A stretch of 53,371 nucleotides of DNA, taken from positions 1 to 53,371 of IMG/VR virus record IMGVR_UViG_3300048554_000080. The stretch is one strand, 5' to 3'. The notes under the pieces were generated by a model. That model had not been told where the DNA came from. It did not search any database and worked only from the letters and a program-made list of their open reading frames with translations. The number at the start of each line of letters is the position of its first letter. Position 1 is the first letter of the stretch. Positions 1-9,412 of this stretch are shown piece by piece. This stretch comes from a virus. The position numbers were made by a program, and so were the translations under genes.

Positions 1-149
1 TGCCGAATACTTGAACATTGTTGTTGTTAACACTGCGGTCGTGTTCGGCTAGGATTGCGGATGTAGCATCATCAAATTCAGTTGCTTGTCCTGTACCACC
101 ACCTACTACCAACCAGATATTTGTAGTGGTCGCAGTCGCTACAAAAGTT
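1..149. repeat. Terminal direct repeat, left copy
   Basis: Identical to 53223-53371 except position 23 (G here, A at 53245). The reading frame of the minus-strand tail fibre continues exactly through the join, so the repeat is either an assembly overlap of a circular or permuted genome or a genuine short terminal redundancy. The single difference changes AAC to AAT (Asn in both), which suggests population variation rather than damage. Confidence 0.95.
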
Positions 150-3100
150 ATACTATGTGTACCCGTCCCCATATTCATTTTTGCGGCGAGGTTAGTAGAC
201 GTTATAGCGTTAATATCAGTACTATTAGCCGCGATTAACCTAGAATATGAACCAGCATCCGCCAAAACTTTAACTTGAGCGACATACGACTTACCCACCA
301 CCGTAGTTATGGATTGATAAATACCACCATTGACACCACTATTCGGTGTTAGTGTTAACTTATTAGATCCACCTGATACGGTAGACTGAGAAGCCACCCA
401 GCTAGAGGTTCCGTTTGTGAAGCCCCCATTAGTAATCAACTCAGACCCAGTAACATTTGTATCATCAGTATCCGAAAGGGTAGCTAACTTGATGTCGCCG
501 TTCATCCAACCTGTGTTGAAAGAGTCTGTTATATGGCAAGCTGACTCACCTACATCCGATAAGCCGGTTAATAAAGATATACCTTTCTCACCTGTATTAG
601 ATCCAAAGGCGGGGTATCCTTGCGCCATACTATGCGCTCTTGTAGGGAGAGGAGGGCGAGTGTTGGGCATTGAACCACCGTAATACCAAGCGTTATTGTT
701 CCATAAACCATTCAAATGACTGCCACTACTTCCCGCAGGTAAATCTTCTCCTATTTTTAGTTGTGTTGTGAGAACGCCTTGGCAAAAAGCCATCCAATAA
801 CCATTCATAACTGTAATTTTGTTTACCGCAGTACTAATTGTAGAATCAACAGTCCCATCATCCTTAATAACACTCACTCCACCATCAGTAGCAACCGCTA
901 TGGTTGACACAGGTAGTCCAGTGTCAGCATCTATAGGTGCATTGGGGAGGACTGTTATTGCTAGGTCGTTGATAACTCCATTAACAATTTTTTTGGTGGT
1001 AGATACAGTTGTAAGATCAGACGCCGTGTTTCGATTAACAATTTGTGTGTGGGAAGTTACTGTACTTCCAACACCAACTCCGGTTCCTAGCTCGGTTATA
1101 AAATTGATTGTAGTAGCCCAGTTTCCTACCAAGCCACCTGTATGTATAGAGCCGTTTAGTGCCAATACCGAGGATAGGCTTCTACCCCCGCCGATACCAT
1201 AACCTAAGTAACCTCCTGCGCTTTGCCCATTAAACACCATCCACATAGGGAGATCAGGATCGTCTCCGTCATAGATAATCATCTTATATGGTTCGGCAAC
1301 AATCACAGCAACGCTTGGGAACTTCTTAGTTGCTCCACGAGTGCTAGTGTTTAACGACTCGTTGTACCAGCTAGTGTGCTGTGTGCGATGTCTCCATGCA
1401 CCACCGTCAGAGTCTTTACTAGTGTCATAGACGAATATGTCTACGGCAGTGTTAGACTTCGACTCAGCGATAGCTTTAAGGTCTATTTCATTTACCGACA
1501 GAGTGCTTGCCATATCGACAGCACCATCGATATCTACAGCATCAAGATTAGTTGTGCCATCAATATCAACATCACCTGATATATCGAGACTTGAGGCTAC
1601 GACTTCTCCGGTTACTGTGACACCAGTTGCAGTAGTTTCAAATTTTAGACTTGGGGATGTGCCGTGGTATAACTCGACATTACTGTTGTCGTTAACAGCA
1701 AACAAGAAATTTCCAAACTCGTCGCCAACTTTAAAATTACCACCACCATTTACTTTTAATTCAATACTAGACGTTGTGGATTTAATGACGTTTGTTGCGC
1801 CATTGTAAAAAATTTCTAAATCTGTATTCGCCCCAAATACTAATTTATCATTGTCACCAAGGTTGATATTACCAGTTGTAGTTAGCCCGGTGACTGTAGG
1901 ACTAGAGGTTGGTACGAAGTTAGTACCGTTGTAGGCTAAGACATCATTCGTACTTACCCCACCCGTATTAACGTCAGTCATGTCACTGAGTGACTGATTA
2001 GACAGAACAAAGGTGCCGTAAGTTACAATCTCTAAAATATCACCTACAGCCGCGTTAGAAGCTAACTGAATGCTAGTTCCTGAAGTAGCTGTGAAGTCTG
2101 TACCATTGACGAGACGGATACCTGACAAAAATACGTCAAGGAACCCAGCGTCGTATCCGAGTGCGTTGCCGTTGTCATCGTTACCACTAAAGGTATTTTG
2201 GTTAGCTGTAGCTGTGTACTTGTAACGCTCAGATGTACCGTTGACCGCTGAACCGGCAGATTGCCACCCAGAAGACCCGTATACCTTCATGATCTGTGCA
2301 GTTGTATCAAAGTACAATGCACCGATTACGAGAGCATCACCGTCGTTGTCTACTGTAGGTGCGCTAGACTTGGCCCCTAGATAACGATCATCAAAACTAT
2401 CGTATGAAGCGGCGGCGGCATTTTGACTCGCCAAGGCCGCATTCTGGCTTGCTAAAGCGGCTGTCGCGCTGTTAGCGGCGGCGGTCTTTGAATTAGAAGC
2501 ATTAGTAGCTGATGTCGCGGCCGCTACTGCGGAACCGTGGATAGCGTCTACATAGCCTTTTCTAGCGAGATCATCTGCATTAGTAGGATCCGCCGTTGTC
2601 GTGATTTTGTTTGTGCCTAGTGTGATGTTGCCGGTCATAGTACCGCCAGCTAAAGCTAGGCGGGTATCACGTTGAGTATCCGTGTAGGCTTTGGTAGAAG
2701 CATCTTGAGTATCCGTAGGATCAGTAACACCAGTTACTTTATTGTCTCCCATAGCAATAGCCCCGGTCATAGTGCCACCGGCTAATGGAAGTTTTTCTGC
2801 TATGCTGTTTGTTACTGTGGTTGAGAAATCTGCATCGTCACCTAAAGCGGCGGCAAGCTCATTCAGAGTGTTTAATGTATCCGGCGAGGAATCTACTAGC
2901 GCGGATAGTTCAGTGTCTACATAGTTCTTTGTAGCCGCATCTTGTGCATTAGTAGGATCTGCTACGTCGGAAAGTACCGCTTGGGTAAAGTCAATTGTTC
3001 CGTTAACAGTAACATTTTCAAATGTTGAGGTACCGGATGACGCAGAAATATTACCTGTGACGTTTCCTGTTACAGCCCCGGTAAAAGTTGCATCTGTTCC

Positions 3101-4567
3101 GTCGCTACCATTATCAAGAATTTTTACTAACCCGTCTTCGGAGTAAATATCCCCTGTGACGTTTCCGGCGACGTTACCTGTAAGAGCGCCAGTAATTCCA
3201 CTAGATGCTGTAACTGTAGTAAAGGCACCAGTAGAAGCAGTCGTGGATCCAATTGGCGTATCATCAACACTACCGCCAGAGATAACTGCGGTTGCTAGTG
3301 TTGCCTGTCCTGAAGTTGTAACTGTTGTGAATGACCCGGCGGCGGCTGTAGTTCCACCAATAGTTGTGTTATCAATTGCACCGGCATCAATATCTACCTT
3401 AGATATGTTGACTTCGCCTGTACCGTTAGGCGTGATATCAATATCACCATTATCATTAGTACTGGTAATCGCATTGCCGTCTATCTGTATATTATCTACT
3501 TTGAGATCTGTTACGACACTGTTGGTACCAATGGTAACACCATCGATAGAACCGCCGTCGATATCTGCCGTAGTAACTGTACCTAGATCATCTGTTGTAA
3601 CTCCAGTAAACGAGGCTGTAGATGAAACAGTTAAACCTGTAAAATTAGCAGTCGAGGCGGTACCCGCCCCAATATCTACACCATCTAATGTGCCGCCATC
3701 GATGTCTGCGGTGTCCGCCACAAGACTATCAATGTTTGCAACCCCATCAATAAATAAATCTTTCCATTCGTTATCCACGGCCCCAAGGCTGTGGGTGTCA
3801 TCCGTTGAAGGTATTAAATCAGAAGATACGTCTGCCTTAAATTCAACTGTGTCGGTAGCCGCATTACCTAAGATGGTTGAGCCATGAATGGTTACATCAC
3901 CAGACATAGTGACATTGCCGGTAATTCCAGCCGTGCCGCCTACAGTAAAGTTGTTAGTTACACCTAAAGACTCTAGGGTAGTGGCCCCACCGATGGAAGC
4001 CGAAGTAGTAAATGTGACAGCACCAGATACCGTCAGGTTACCACCAACATCAACATTCCCTGTACTAGACATAGTCTCGGCGTTGATATCATCAATGTAT
4101 CCTATTCCATCGACATATAAATCTTTAAACTGAAGTGTGCCGGTGCCCAGATCCACGGTATTCGTGGCCTTGGGAGCAATAATGTTAGTATTGCTTATAG
4201 CCGCAATAGTTACCCAGTTAGCGGCGTTTGTTGTGTTGTATAAACAAAGATGAGAGTAGCCGGTTGTGGCATTGATCCAGATCGAGCCGGGGGCGTAGCC
4301 CTCAGTGTTATCATTGGTGGTTGTGGGGTCGGACGTGGCAGTCGTGTTGTTACGTCCGCCAACACCACCGTGAACCACAGGAAGATAACCAGATACGGAG
4401 GTAGTAAGCGGTATCTTGGGTGCATTCCCTGTTGAGCCATCGTGTGAGTGTCCGGTTGATGAGTTAAAAGCGGCTAGAATCTGATTAAATTCTGCATTAA
4501 GTGGTGGCGCGGTAATGTTCGCACCGTTGATAATGTCCGCTACTGACTGTCTAGTATATCCCGCCAT
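1..4567 (-). CDS. Giant tail fibre protein, N-terminal 1522 residues (continues at 53222)
   Basis: Receptor-binding tail fibre. The ATG at 4567 overlaps the stop of the upstream tail gene (TAATG). No in-frame stop occurs down to base 1; position 1 is the first base of a codon and the same frame resumes at 53223, giving 1777 residues in all. The N-terminus (residues about 1-60: NGANITAPPLNAEFNQ, then STGHSHDG) is the virion-anchoring motif seen in many marine podovirus fibres. Residues about 130-800 are low-complexity Thr/Gly/Asn/Asp-rich beta-structured repeats (VTGNITG, GGTMTG, TIGGTTA types) with an Ala/Ser/Asn-rich segment that may be coiled. A globular domain follows. The C-terminus lies at 52456-53371. 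Its lack of a stop inside this end of the contig explains why an ordinary gene caller could miss it. Confidence 0.9.
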   Translation of the reverse strand, partial: MAGYTRQSVADIINGANITAPPLNAEFNQILAAFNSSTGHSHDGSTGNAPKIPLTTSVSGYLPVVHGGVGGRNNTTATSDPTTTNDNTEGYAPGSIWINATTGYSHLCLYNTTNAANWVTIAAISNTNIIAPKATNTVDLGTGTLQFKDLYVDGIGYIDDINAETMSSTGNVDVGGNLTVSGAVTFTTSASIGGATTLESLGVTNNFTVGGTAGITGNVTMSGDVTIHGSTILGNAATDTVEFKADVSSDLIPSTDDTHSLGAVDNEWKDLFIDGVANIDSLVADTADIDGGTLDGVDIGAGTASTANFTGLTVSSTASFTGVTTDDLGTVTTADIDGGSIDGVTIGTNSVVTDLKVDNIQIDGNAITSTNDNGDIDITPNGTGEVNISKVDIDAGAIDNTTIGGTTAAAGSFTTVTTSGQATLATAVISGGSVDDTPIGSTTASTGAFTTVTASSGITGALTGNVAGNVTGDIYSEDGLVKILDNGSDGTDATFTGAVTGNVTGNISASSGTSTFENVTVNGTIDFTQAVLSDVADPTNAQDAATKNYVDTELSALVDSSPDTLNTLNELAAALGDDADFSTTVTNSIAEKLPLAGGTMTGAIAMGDNKVTGVTDPTDTQDASTKAYTDTQRDTRLALAGGTMTGNITLGTNKITTTADPTNADDLARKGYVDAIHGSAVAAATSATNASNSKTAAANSATAALASQNAALASQNAAAASYDSFDDRYLGAKSSAPTVDNDGDALVIGALYFDTTAQIMKVYGSSGWQSAGSAVNGTSERYKYTATANQNTFSGNDDNGNALGYDAGFLDVFLSGIRLVNGTDFTATSGTSIQLASNAAVGDILEIVTYGTFVLSNQSLSDMTDVNTGGVSTNDVLAYNGTNFVPTSSPTVTGLTTTGNINLGDNDKLVFGANTDLEIFYNGATNVIKSTTSSIELKVNGGGNFKVGDEFGNFLFAVNDNSNVELYHGTSPSLKFETTATGVTVTGEVVASSLDISGDVDIDGTTNLDAVDIDGAVDMASTLSVNEIDLKAIAESKSNTAVDIFVYDTSKDSDGGAWRHRTQHTSWYNESLNTSTRGATKKFPSVAVIVAEPYKMIIYDGDDPDLPMWMVFNGQSAGGYLGYGIGGGRSLSSVLALNGSIHTGGLVGNWATTINFITELGTGVGVGSTVTSHTQIVNRNTASDLTTVSTTKKIVNGVINDLAITVLPNAPIDADTGLPVSTIAVATDGGVSVIKDDGTVDSTISTAVNKITVMNGYWMAFCQGVLTTQLKIGEDLPAGSSGSHLNGLWNNNAWYYGGSMPNTRPPLPTRAHSMAQGYPAFGSNTGEKGISLLTGLSDVGESACHITDSFNTGWMNGDIKLATLSDTDDTNVTGSELITNGGFTNGTSSWVASQSTVSGGSNKLTLTPNSGVNGGIYQSITTVVGKSYVAQVKVLADAGSYSRLIAANSTDINAITSTNLAAKMNMGTGTHSITFVATATTTNIWLVVGGGTGQATEFDDATSAILAEHDRSVNNNNVQVFG

Positions 4568-6423
4568 TAACGTCTCCCTGCGATGCTAAATTCAAAAACA
4601 ATACCTTGTATGCTATAAGGGGCAAAATCCCCCAAAGTAACGAAGGTAAGCTGACATGCGTATCCAGAGCCTTGTAGGCTCGTTGTAACGATGGGCTTCT
4701 CGGTGCCCCCGTAGTTGGTATTTGTACTGGCATAATTAATATTTTTCCCTTTATATCGTACCGGTGCGCCCGACGATTCCTGCGAATAAGAACTAGGCTT
4801 TGCTGTGTTGGGATCTTCCCAATCGTAGGTCACAGCCATGTTCAAAGTGAGTGGGCCTTCAGCACGAATAAATGTGTTGGCTTTACGCATGGTCTTTTTG
4901 ACCTCGGTGTCGCCGTAATCAAAAAATGGGGTTGCGTATACGGCGAGAATATCTGCACCGTCGAATTGGTTGGTCTTCTCTTGCTGGTAGACTTTACCGT
5001 TGTAATCCCCGTGTATAACTAGTTCGCTGGAACCCACATAAGCGGAGTCACAACAACTCGCCCGGATGCCAACTAATTCACCAAACTCCCATCCCAATCT
5101 CTGGTCTGCGGATCTAAGACCGCCGATAATACCGAAGCTGTCTTGGGTGAATATGCTGTCATCGCCTATAAAGTATCTCAATTGAGACTTACTTCTGATG
5201 ACTACTCCGTTGAGTGTTTCTAGATCATAATCTTGTGGTAGGGCTGTCAGTAGTTGTTGTATTGGTTTAGAGATTGTTTCTAATTCAACATCACCAATTC
5301 TACTTGTACCCGCTACCGGCCGTAATCCATCAGGTGCTAGAAAGACAAGATCACCCCCTAACTCCAACACCGAATCTCTCGCAATACAACCTACGTTGGT
5401 TGTGATCTGGTCTAGAACAAACCCGGCTGTTACGTCGGGGGAAACTTTCTTGATACCATTAGTACCAAAAACAAATAAGTCATCTCGGAAAGGTTTGAAC
5501 TGTACTACGTCAAAACCGATTGCTACCTGTCCAGCGCCAGCGGCGGCAGTAAAGGTAAGAGGATCGAGGGGTGCGGAATAAGCAATTGTTGCTTGGGCTA
5601 CTCTGTCTCCGCCTAAGAACAAATGGTTCTCAAATGCGTCTACTAACTCTGGTCTTTCCAAAGCACTAGACCCGCCGGGACTTGATGCTCCACCTGAGTT
5701 AGAAGGGCTGATAGACTTCCAGTTAGTTCCGTCAAATATGACAGCGTTATTAACACCATCTACGAAACAAATCTTGTTACCATCCCCGAAGTTAAAACTT
5801 ACAAAACGTAACTTTTTAACTGATCTAACACCGTCTTTAAACTTGTGTACTATGCCTGTGTTATAAACAGCCCAAGCGGCAAAAGGTACATATCGGTAAA
5901 ACTTATATTCGTTGGTATCTACTTCGATTATGTCGCCAGCCGAAGCTCCTGAAGCCAGTGTCACACTGGTAGCATCATGGCTGTAGTCACTGCTTCCAGA
6001 AAGTGTGGTAGTTGTACTGCCACTGGTCTTTTTAACTATTGTGTTGGACGTGTTGTTGTTTGCTAGTGTTCGAGCGTTAGAATCCGCCCCACTAAAAACT
6101 GTTTGTCCTGCCGTAGCTGTGTAAGTAAACTTTTTGACTTTTCTAGATGCTATAACAATTGTTGAATCTAGGTTGTCATCTTTGTGGATAGAGACTGATA
6201 GGATCTTACCTTCAGCGTTAGTCGGATCTACTTCTTGATGATTTGCGTTTGCATTGTAAGAAGTAAAACCCTCTACCCTTCGGTATCCACCAAACAAGCT
6301 AACTTCATAGTTAACTAATCTTGTTGCGGCTCCCGGGCTGTTTTCACTTAAATCAAGATGATTTTCGTTACTGTTGAGGCCCCCACCGCATATAACTTTG
6401 TAGGACTGTACGCGATCTGCCAT
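4567..6423 (-). CDS. Tail nozzle / stabilisation protein (tail tubular protein B-like)
   Basis: 618-residue protein of the podovirus tail tube, acting after the portal-proximal adaptor to close the connector and form the nozzle. The N-terminal sequence (CGGGLNSNENHLDLSENSP, then NYEVSLFGGYRRVEG) is typical of the P22 gp10 / tail tubular protein B group in marine podoviruses: a loaded-sample-like start followed by beta-propeller-like repeats. Its position directly after the 240-aa tail tube protein (one base between stop and start) and directly before the fibre (TAATG overlap) agrees. No membrane segments or enzymatic motif seen. The family assignment rests on recalled sequence style and synteny. 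Confidence 0.75.
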   Translation of the reverse strand: MADRVQSYKVICGGGLNSNENHLDLSENSPGAATRLVNYEVSLFGGYRRVEGFTSYNANANHQEVDPTNAEGKILSVSIHKDDNLDSTIVIASRKVKKFTYTATAGQTVFSGADSNARTLANNNTSNTIVKKTSGSTTTTLSGSSDYSHDATSVTLASGASAGDIIEVDTNEYKFYRYVPFAAWAVYNTGIVHKFKDGVRSVKKLRFVSFNFGDGNKICFVDGVNNAVIFDGTNWKSISPSNSGGASSPGGSSALERPELVDAFENHLFLGGDRVAQATIAYSAPLDPLTFTAAAGAGQVAIGFDVVQFKPFRDDLFVFGTNGIKKVSPDVTAGFVLDQITTNVGCIARDSVLELGGDLVFLAPDGLRPVAGTSRIGDVELETISKPIQQLLTALPQDYDLETLNGVVIRSKSQLRYFIGDDSIFTQDSFGIIGGLRSADQRLGWEFGELVGIRASCCDSAYVGSSELVIHGDYNGKVYQQEKTNQFDGADILAVYATPFFDYGDTEVKKTMRKANTFIRAEGPLTLNMAVTYDWEDPNTAKPSSYSQESSGAPVRYKGKNINYASTNTNYGGTEKPIVTTSLQGSGYACQLTFVTLGDFAPYSIQGIVFEFSIAGRR

Positions 6424-6424
6424 G

Positions 6425-7147
6425 TTAGAGACCTATGTATTCGGGGCTCAATTTAGAATTTTTAGAGATCCGTGTGTCGTAAACGCGCTCGTATTTGTTA
6501 ATGAAAATACCCTGCATGTTTTTAATGCCTTGTTGGAAAACCTGTATAGATACTCCAGCGGCTTCGGGGTTATCCCGGAACATGTACATGTAGTACAAAG
6601 CCCCATCGATAATCACATTGTCGTATGTGTTAGGAATTCTTGTTTGATCAGAGTGTCCGTTCAAGCCTACGTTATTCATGTAGTACTTAAACTGAATATT
6701 ATAATTCTTATCTGGTGAAGGGCTTACAATGTACCCATTACCATGTGAAGGAGCTACAAACTCCGGGCATCGTATGCCAACAGCACCCGCGTCATCATCT
6801 GCGCTTTTGTACTGCTTGTAGTAAACATCACGATCCATAAACTCTAGCATCTTGTGTTCGACGCCTAGAGATTCGTTCTTCTGAATCTGGAATGTATTCC
6901 AATCCACGACCTTGAAGAACTCAGGCCAAGAATACTCCTCCTGACCAATTGCTAAAACTTGTGTGTGTTGAGCGGCGTTAAAAGGCCACTCGTATTCTGC
7001 TTGGTTAATCTGACCAATAGCATCGGCAATAGCATCTTTAGCAAGGGTCTGAACACCTCGCGTATTTGCAAAATCAGCTTCCGCTATTTCTACTTCGTTA
7101 ATCTTACGAAGCAGTTTATTAGTGAGGCTAAGATAAGTAGATGACAT
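6425..7147 (-). CDS. Tail tubular protein A-like head-tail adaptor
   Basis: 240 residues, the usual size for T7 gp11-like adaptor proteins that sit under the portal as a dodecameric ring. The N-terminal helical part (YLSLTNKLLRKINEVEI, then FANTRGVQTLAKDAIADAI) and the later YEWPFNAAQHTQVL and YSWPEFFKVVDW segments are characteristic of this family. It is the first gene after the capsid terminator and the pair with the nozzle gene is conserved in podoviruses. ATG at 7147. Confidence 0.8.
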   Translation of the reverse strand: MSSTYLSLTNKLLRKINEVEIAEADFANTRGVQTLAKDAIADAIGQINQAEYEWPFNAAQHTQVLAIGQEEYSWPEFFKVVDWNTFQIQKNESLGVEHKMLEFMDRDVYYKQYKSADDDAGAVGIRCPEFVAPSHGNGYIVSPSPDKNYNIQFKYYMNNVGLNGHSDQTRIPNTYDNVIIDGALYYMYMFRDNPEAAGVSIQVFQQGIKNMQGIFINKYERVYDTRISKNSKLSPEYIGL

Positions 7148-7172
7148 TGGTTAGATTACTCTAAATTAAGAT

Positions 7173-7207
7173 AAAAAAGGGGTAACCCTCCGAAGAAGGC
7201 TACCCCT
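7173..7207 (-). terminator. Rho-independent terminator after the capsid gene
   Basis: Read on the minus strand, a stem of AGGGGTA pairing with TACCCCT closes a loop and is followed by six T. It lies 8 bases after the capsid stop and before the tail-tube gene, so it should reduce read-through from the strongly expressed capsid message into the tail genes. Confidence 0.85.
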
Positions 7208-7214
7208 AACTCAG

Positions 7215-8291
7215 TTACGCTAAGTTGTAATGAGCAGTCATCAGACCTTCAGGACGAAGGATCTTACGACCATACAACTGCATACCACGAACGATATCAG
7301 CAAAAGAGCCAGTATCGCGGTAGCTTTCAGTCTTAGCCAACTGCTGTGCAGTAGCTACACAAGACTGGTGTCCAGCTACAACTACACCAAAGTTCTCTTC
7401 TGAACCGGCTGAAGCAGAAGTTCCTGCACCAGTTCCGAAGTATGGCAAGTTGTTAGACTTGTACACTTTAAAGCCACGGATAAGACCACTGCCTACTCGA
7501 CCATTGCGGATCTCATCGCCACCACCGAAATCGGCGTCAACGAACTTAGAGTTTTCATCCATCAATAGCTCATAGAACACTGGGTCTGCAACGAACCAAC
7601 GATCTGCTGAGTCCACGTTAGCTTCGTCCATCTTACGCGCCATTCTGTTAAGAACTGCGAGAGGGCTAGTGATTGCACCAGCACCGCCGCCAGCGGCGAG
7701 AGGGATAGAAGTTAATGCGTGAGTATCAGCATCTGCTGAACCACCAAGATCAGAACCACCGAAATCAGTGATGTCCAACTTGTTAGCAAGCAACAGTTCG
7801 TCAGCACCAGCGGCTGAGTCAGCCTTAGTACCGTTAGCGGCCGAACGTGCGATCCATGCAGTACCACCAGCGTTACGCTCAAAACCAGACAAGTAACCTA
7901 ATACTTCTTGGTCGTAAGTGTCACGCAGTTTAAATGCGGCACGGTCAGTCGCCAAGTCCATGAAATTAACATGGCTGTGTGCGGCTTCGATATCGTCGAT
8001 CTTGAACATGTAGTAGTTCGCCTGATCGATGATCAGTGAGAAATCAGCATCGCTCAGATCCTGCGCCGCAACTGCTGTGCCACGGGCATAATCAGAAACT
8101 GTGATTTCTGGTTCCTTGATTATCTTGACGCTATCGCCATAAGAAGCGATCTCACCCATATAATCAGTGTTTGTGATGTCCTCCACCACTGATGTATTCC
8201 TAAAAGCCTTTTGGACTTTTTGGGAATAAATTACAGGACTAAAGTTACCATTAGGTAGGTTGGTATAGCCCGACGCTTTTTGAAAAGCCAT
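7215..8291 (-). CDS. Major capsid protein
   Basis: 358 residues. It forms the icosahedral shell. The position (directly after the scaffold gene, with its own promoter and terminator), the size, the absence of enzymatic motifs, and a sequence with an N-terminal arm (SPVIYSQKVQKAFRNTSVVEDITN), a DYARGTAV segment and a long helix-rich core (DDIEAAHSHVNFMDLATDRAA) are as in the HK97-fold capsids of marine podoviruses. The ATG at 8291 is preceded by a good ribosome-binding site (ATAGGAG). An isolated promoter, a 270-base leader and a downstream terminator imply a monocistronic, highly expressed transcript. Confidence 0.88.
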   Translation of the reverse strand: MAFQKASGYTNLPNGNFSPVIYSQKVQKAFRNTSVVEDITNTDYMGEIASYGDSVKIIKEPEITVSDYARGTAVAAQDLSDADFSLIIDQANYYMFKIDDIEAAHSHVNFMDLATDRAAFKLRDTYDQEVLGYLSGFERNAGGTAWIARSAANGTKADSAAGADELLLANKLDITDFGGSDLGGSADADTHALTSIPLAAGGGAGAITSPLAVLNRMARKMDEANVDSADRWFVADPVFYELLMDENSKFVDADFGGGDEIRNGRVGSGLIRGFKVYKSNNLPYFGTGAGTSASAGSEENFGVVVAGHQSCVATAQQLAKTESYRDTGSFADIVRGMQLYGRKILRPEGLMTAHYNLA

Positions 8292-8562
8292 AATGCATCT
8301 CCTATAGATGTTAAGTTAAATCAGCACTAAAATTTTGTGGATTGCTCAACTATTGTTGAACTACGCCACTAGTGCTGGAACGAAACAGAAGGGAATACTT
8401 CATTAAGGGCTAAGTTCTTTCGGGTATCTTCGAGTGAAGGGCCAAAGATACTTAGGTAACTTTAGAGTGTTCTTCTGAAATTTTAAGGGAAGGGTGAGGT
8501 AGGAAAATATGATAAAACTAAAGTTAGACTTTAGAATTACATAGATTTCGGCTCTATTTGTT
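8292..8562 (-). promoter_or_regulatory. Structured 5' leader of the capsid mRNA
   Basis: About 270 bases between the predicted transcription start and the capsid ATG contain no open frame but several nested hairpins. The strongest (8322-8377) reads on the minus strand as CAGCACTA + GTGG pairing with CCAC + TAGTGCTG (7-base bulge). It encloses an inner stem of GTTCAAC with GTTGAGC around an AATA loop. A second stem pairs GTATCTT with AAGATAC around 8430-8455, and a third CTAAAG/CTTTAG near 8520-8535. Possible roles are message stabilisation, RNase processing or translational control. The structures are seen in sequence; the roles are inferred. Confidence 0.6.
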
Positions 8563-8568
8563 AAGGTT

Positions 8569-8598
8569 GTTATACCACATTAACTAAGGTCTTAGCAA
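8569..8598 (-). promoter_or_regulatory. Promoter for the capsid transcript
   Basis: Minus strand: -35 TTGCTA (8598-8593), 18-base spacer, -10 TATAAC (8574-8569). Predicted start near 8562. It lies between the scaffold stop and the capsid gene. The same -35 hexamer TTGCTA recurs at the island promoter 20641-20614, and TTGCAA/TATAAC at 16385-16357. Confidence 0.6.
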
Positions 8599-8603
8599 GT
8601 GGT

Positions 8604-9383
8604 TTAACGCGCTCCACCAGTTACATCATACTCAAACAGCCCTTTACTGATTGATTCCATGATTTTAGCTTCGTTCTTTTCGTACTCGGCTGAAGTCATG
8701 TTCTGTACCTGACTTTCGGTGAAAGTGGCTTTACCGCTTGTTGGAGCGGCTACTCCACTTCGTCCAATGGCCTGAGCGGCGGCACTGGAATTCTTGGATC
8801 TTACTCTACGGATGCCTTTATCAGACTTGTAGAGGTCAATAGCTCTAGCCGCTGATCGAGGATCGGTATTGTTTTTATAGAGAGAGTCTTGGACATTCTT
8901 TGGTTGTTCCGAGACCCAATCATGAAACTCTTTCGTTGCTCGAATCTTATCAAAGTCCGGGTGGAGCTTTTTAAGTTCTAGCATCGCTTTTTCCATCTTG
9001 ATGCCTTGTTGTTGCTTTTTGATTTCCTCAAATTCAACCTTAGCATCTGTGACAGCTTCCTGAACTCGCTTCTGAGCGATTGTATCTACAATCTTAGCAA
9101 CATCAGGGTACTTCTTTGACCACGCTTCGACTTCTTGTTCAGTCTTAGGAAACTTAATCTGAGCGCGTGTTGCGTCATTAAGTTGTGCCTTCATCTGAGC
9201 GATTTCTTGGTCACGTTGCAACATTTGTTGTTGCATGTGGCGACGAAGGTCACCGTAGCGTTTCTTGAAGGTTTCTTCATCAGCATTAGCTGGTGGTGGG
9301 GTTGCGCTTTTTTGGGGTGCCGCTTGCACCTCTTCTTCCACCTGTTCGGGTTCATCCCGATAGGCGTTTCTATACTTAGCCAT
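8604..9383 (-). CDS. Capsid scaffold protein
   Basis: 259 residues, charged and highly helical. Residues about 15-150 are rich in Glu, Lys and Gln with long predicted coiled-coil stretches (RHMQQQMLQRDQEIAQMKAQ). A basic helical C-terminus would contact the coat protein. Position between portal and capsid and composition are those of podovirus scaffolds, which direct procapsid assembly and then leave or are degraded. The first Met at 9383 is preceded by ACGGAG. No protease is fused or adjacent. Identified by composition and synteny rather than a motif. Confidence 0.8.
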   Translation of the reverse strand: MAKYRNAYRDEPEQVEEEVQAAPQKSATPPPANADEETFKKRYGDLRRHMQQQMLQRDQEIAQMKAQLNDATRAQIKFPKTEQEVEAWSKKYPDVAKIVDTIAQKRVQEAVTDAKVEFEEIKKQQQGIKMEKAMLELKKLHPDFDKIRATKEFHDWVSEQPKNVQDSLYKNNTDPRSAARAIDLYKSDKGIRRVRSKNSSAAAQAIGRSGVAAPTSGKATFTESQVQNMTSAEYEKNEAKIMESISKGLFEYDVTGGAR

Positions 9384-9412
9384 ACATTCTCCGTTGGGGG
9401 CCGTTAAAGTAG

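Noticed and set aside
3156-3887. Plus-strand open frame of 243 codons (and 819-1202, 417-683, 3888-4133)
   Set aside because: These lie antisense within the giant tail fibre frame; the Val/Pro/Ser-rich low-complexity translations mirror the repetitive Thr/Gly fibre codons and have no ribosome-binding sites.
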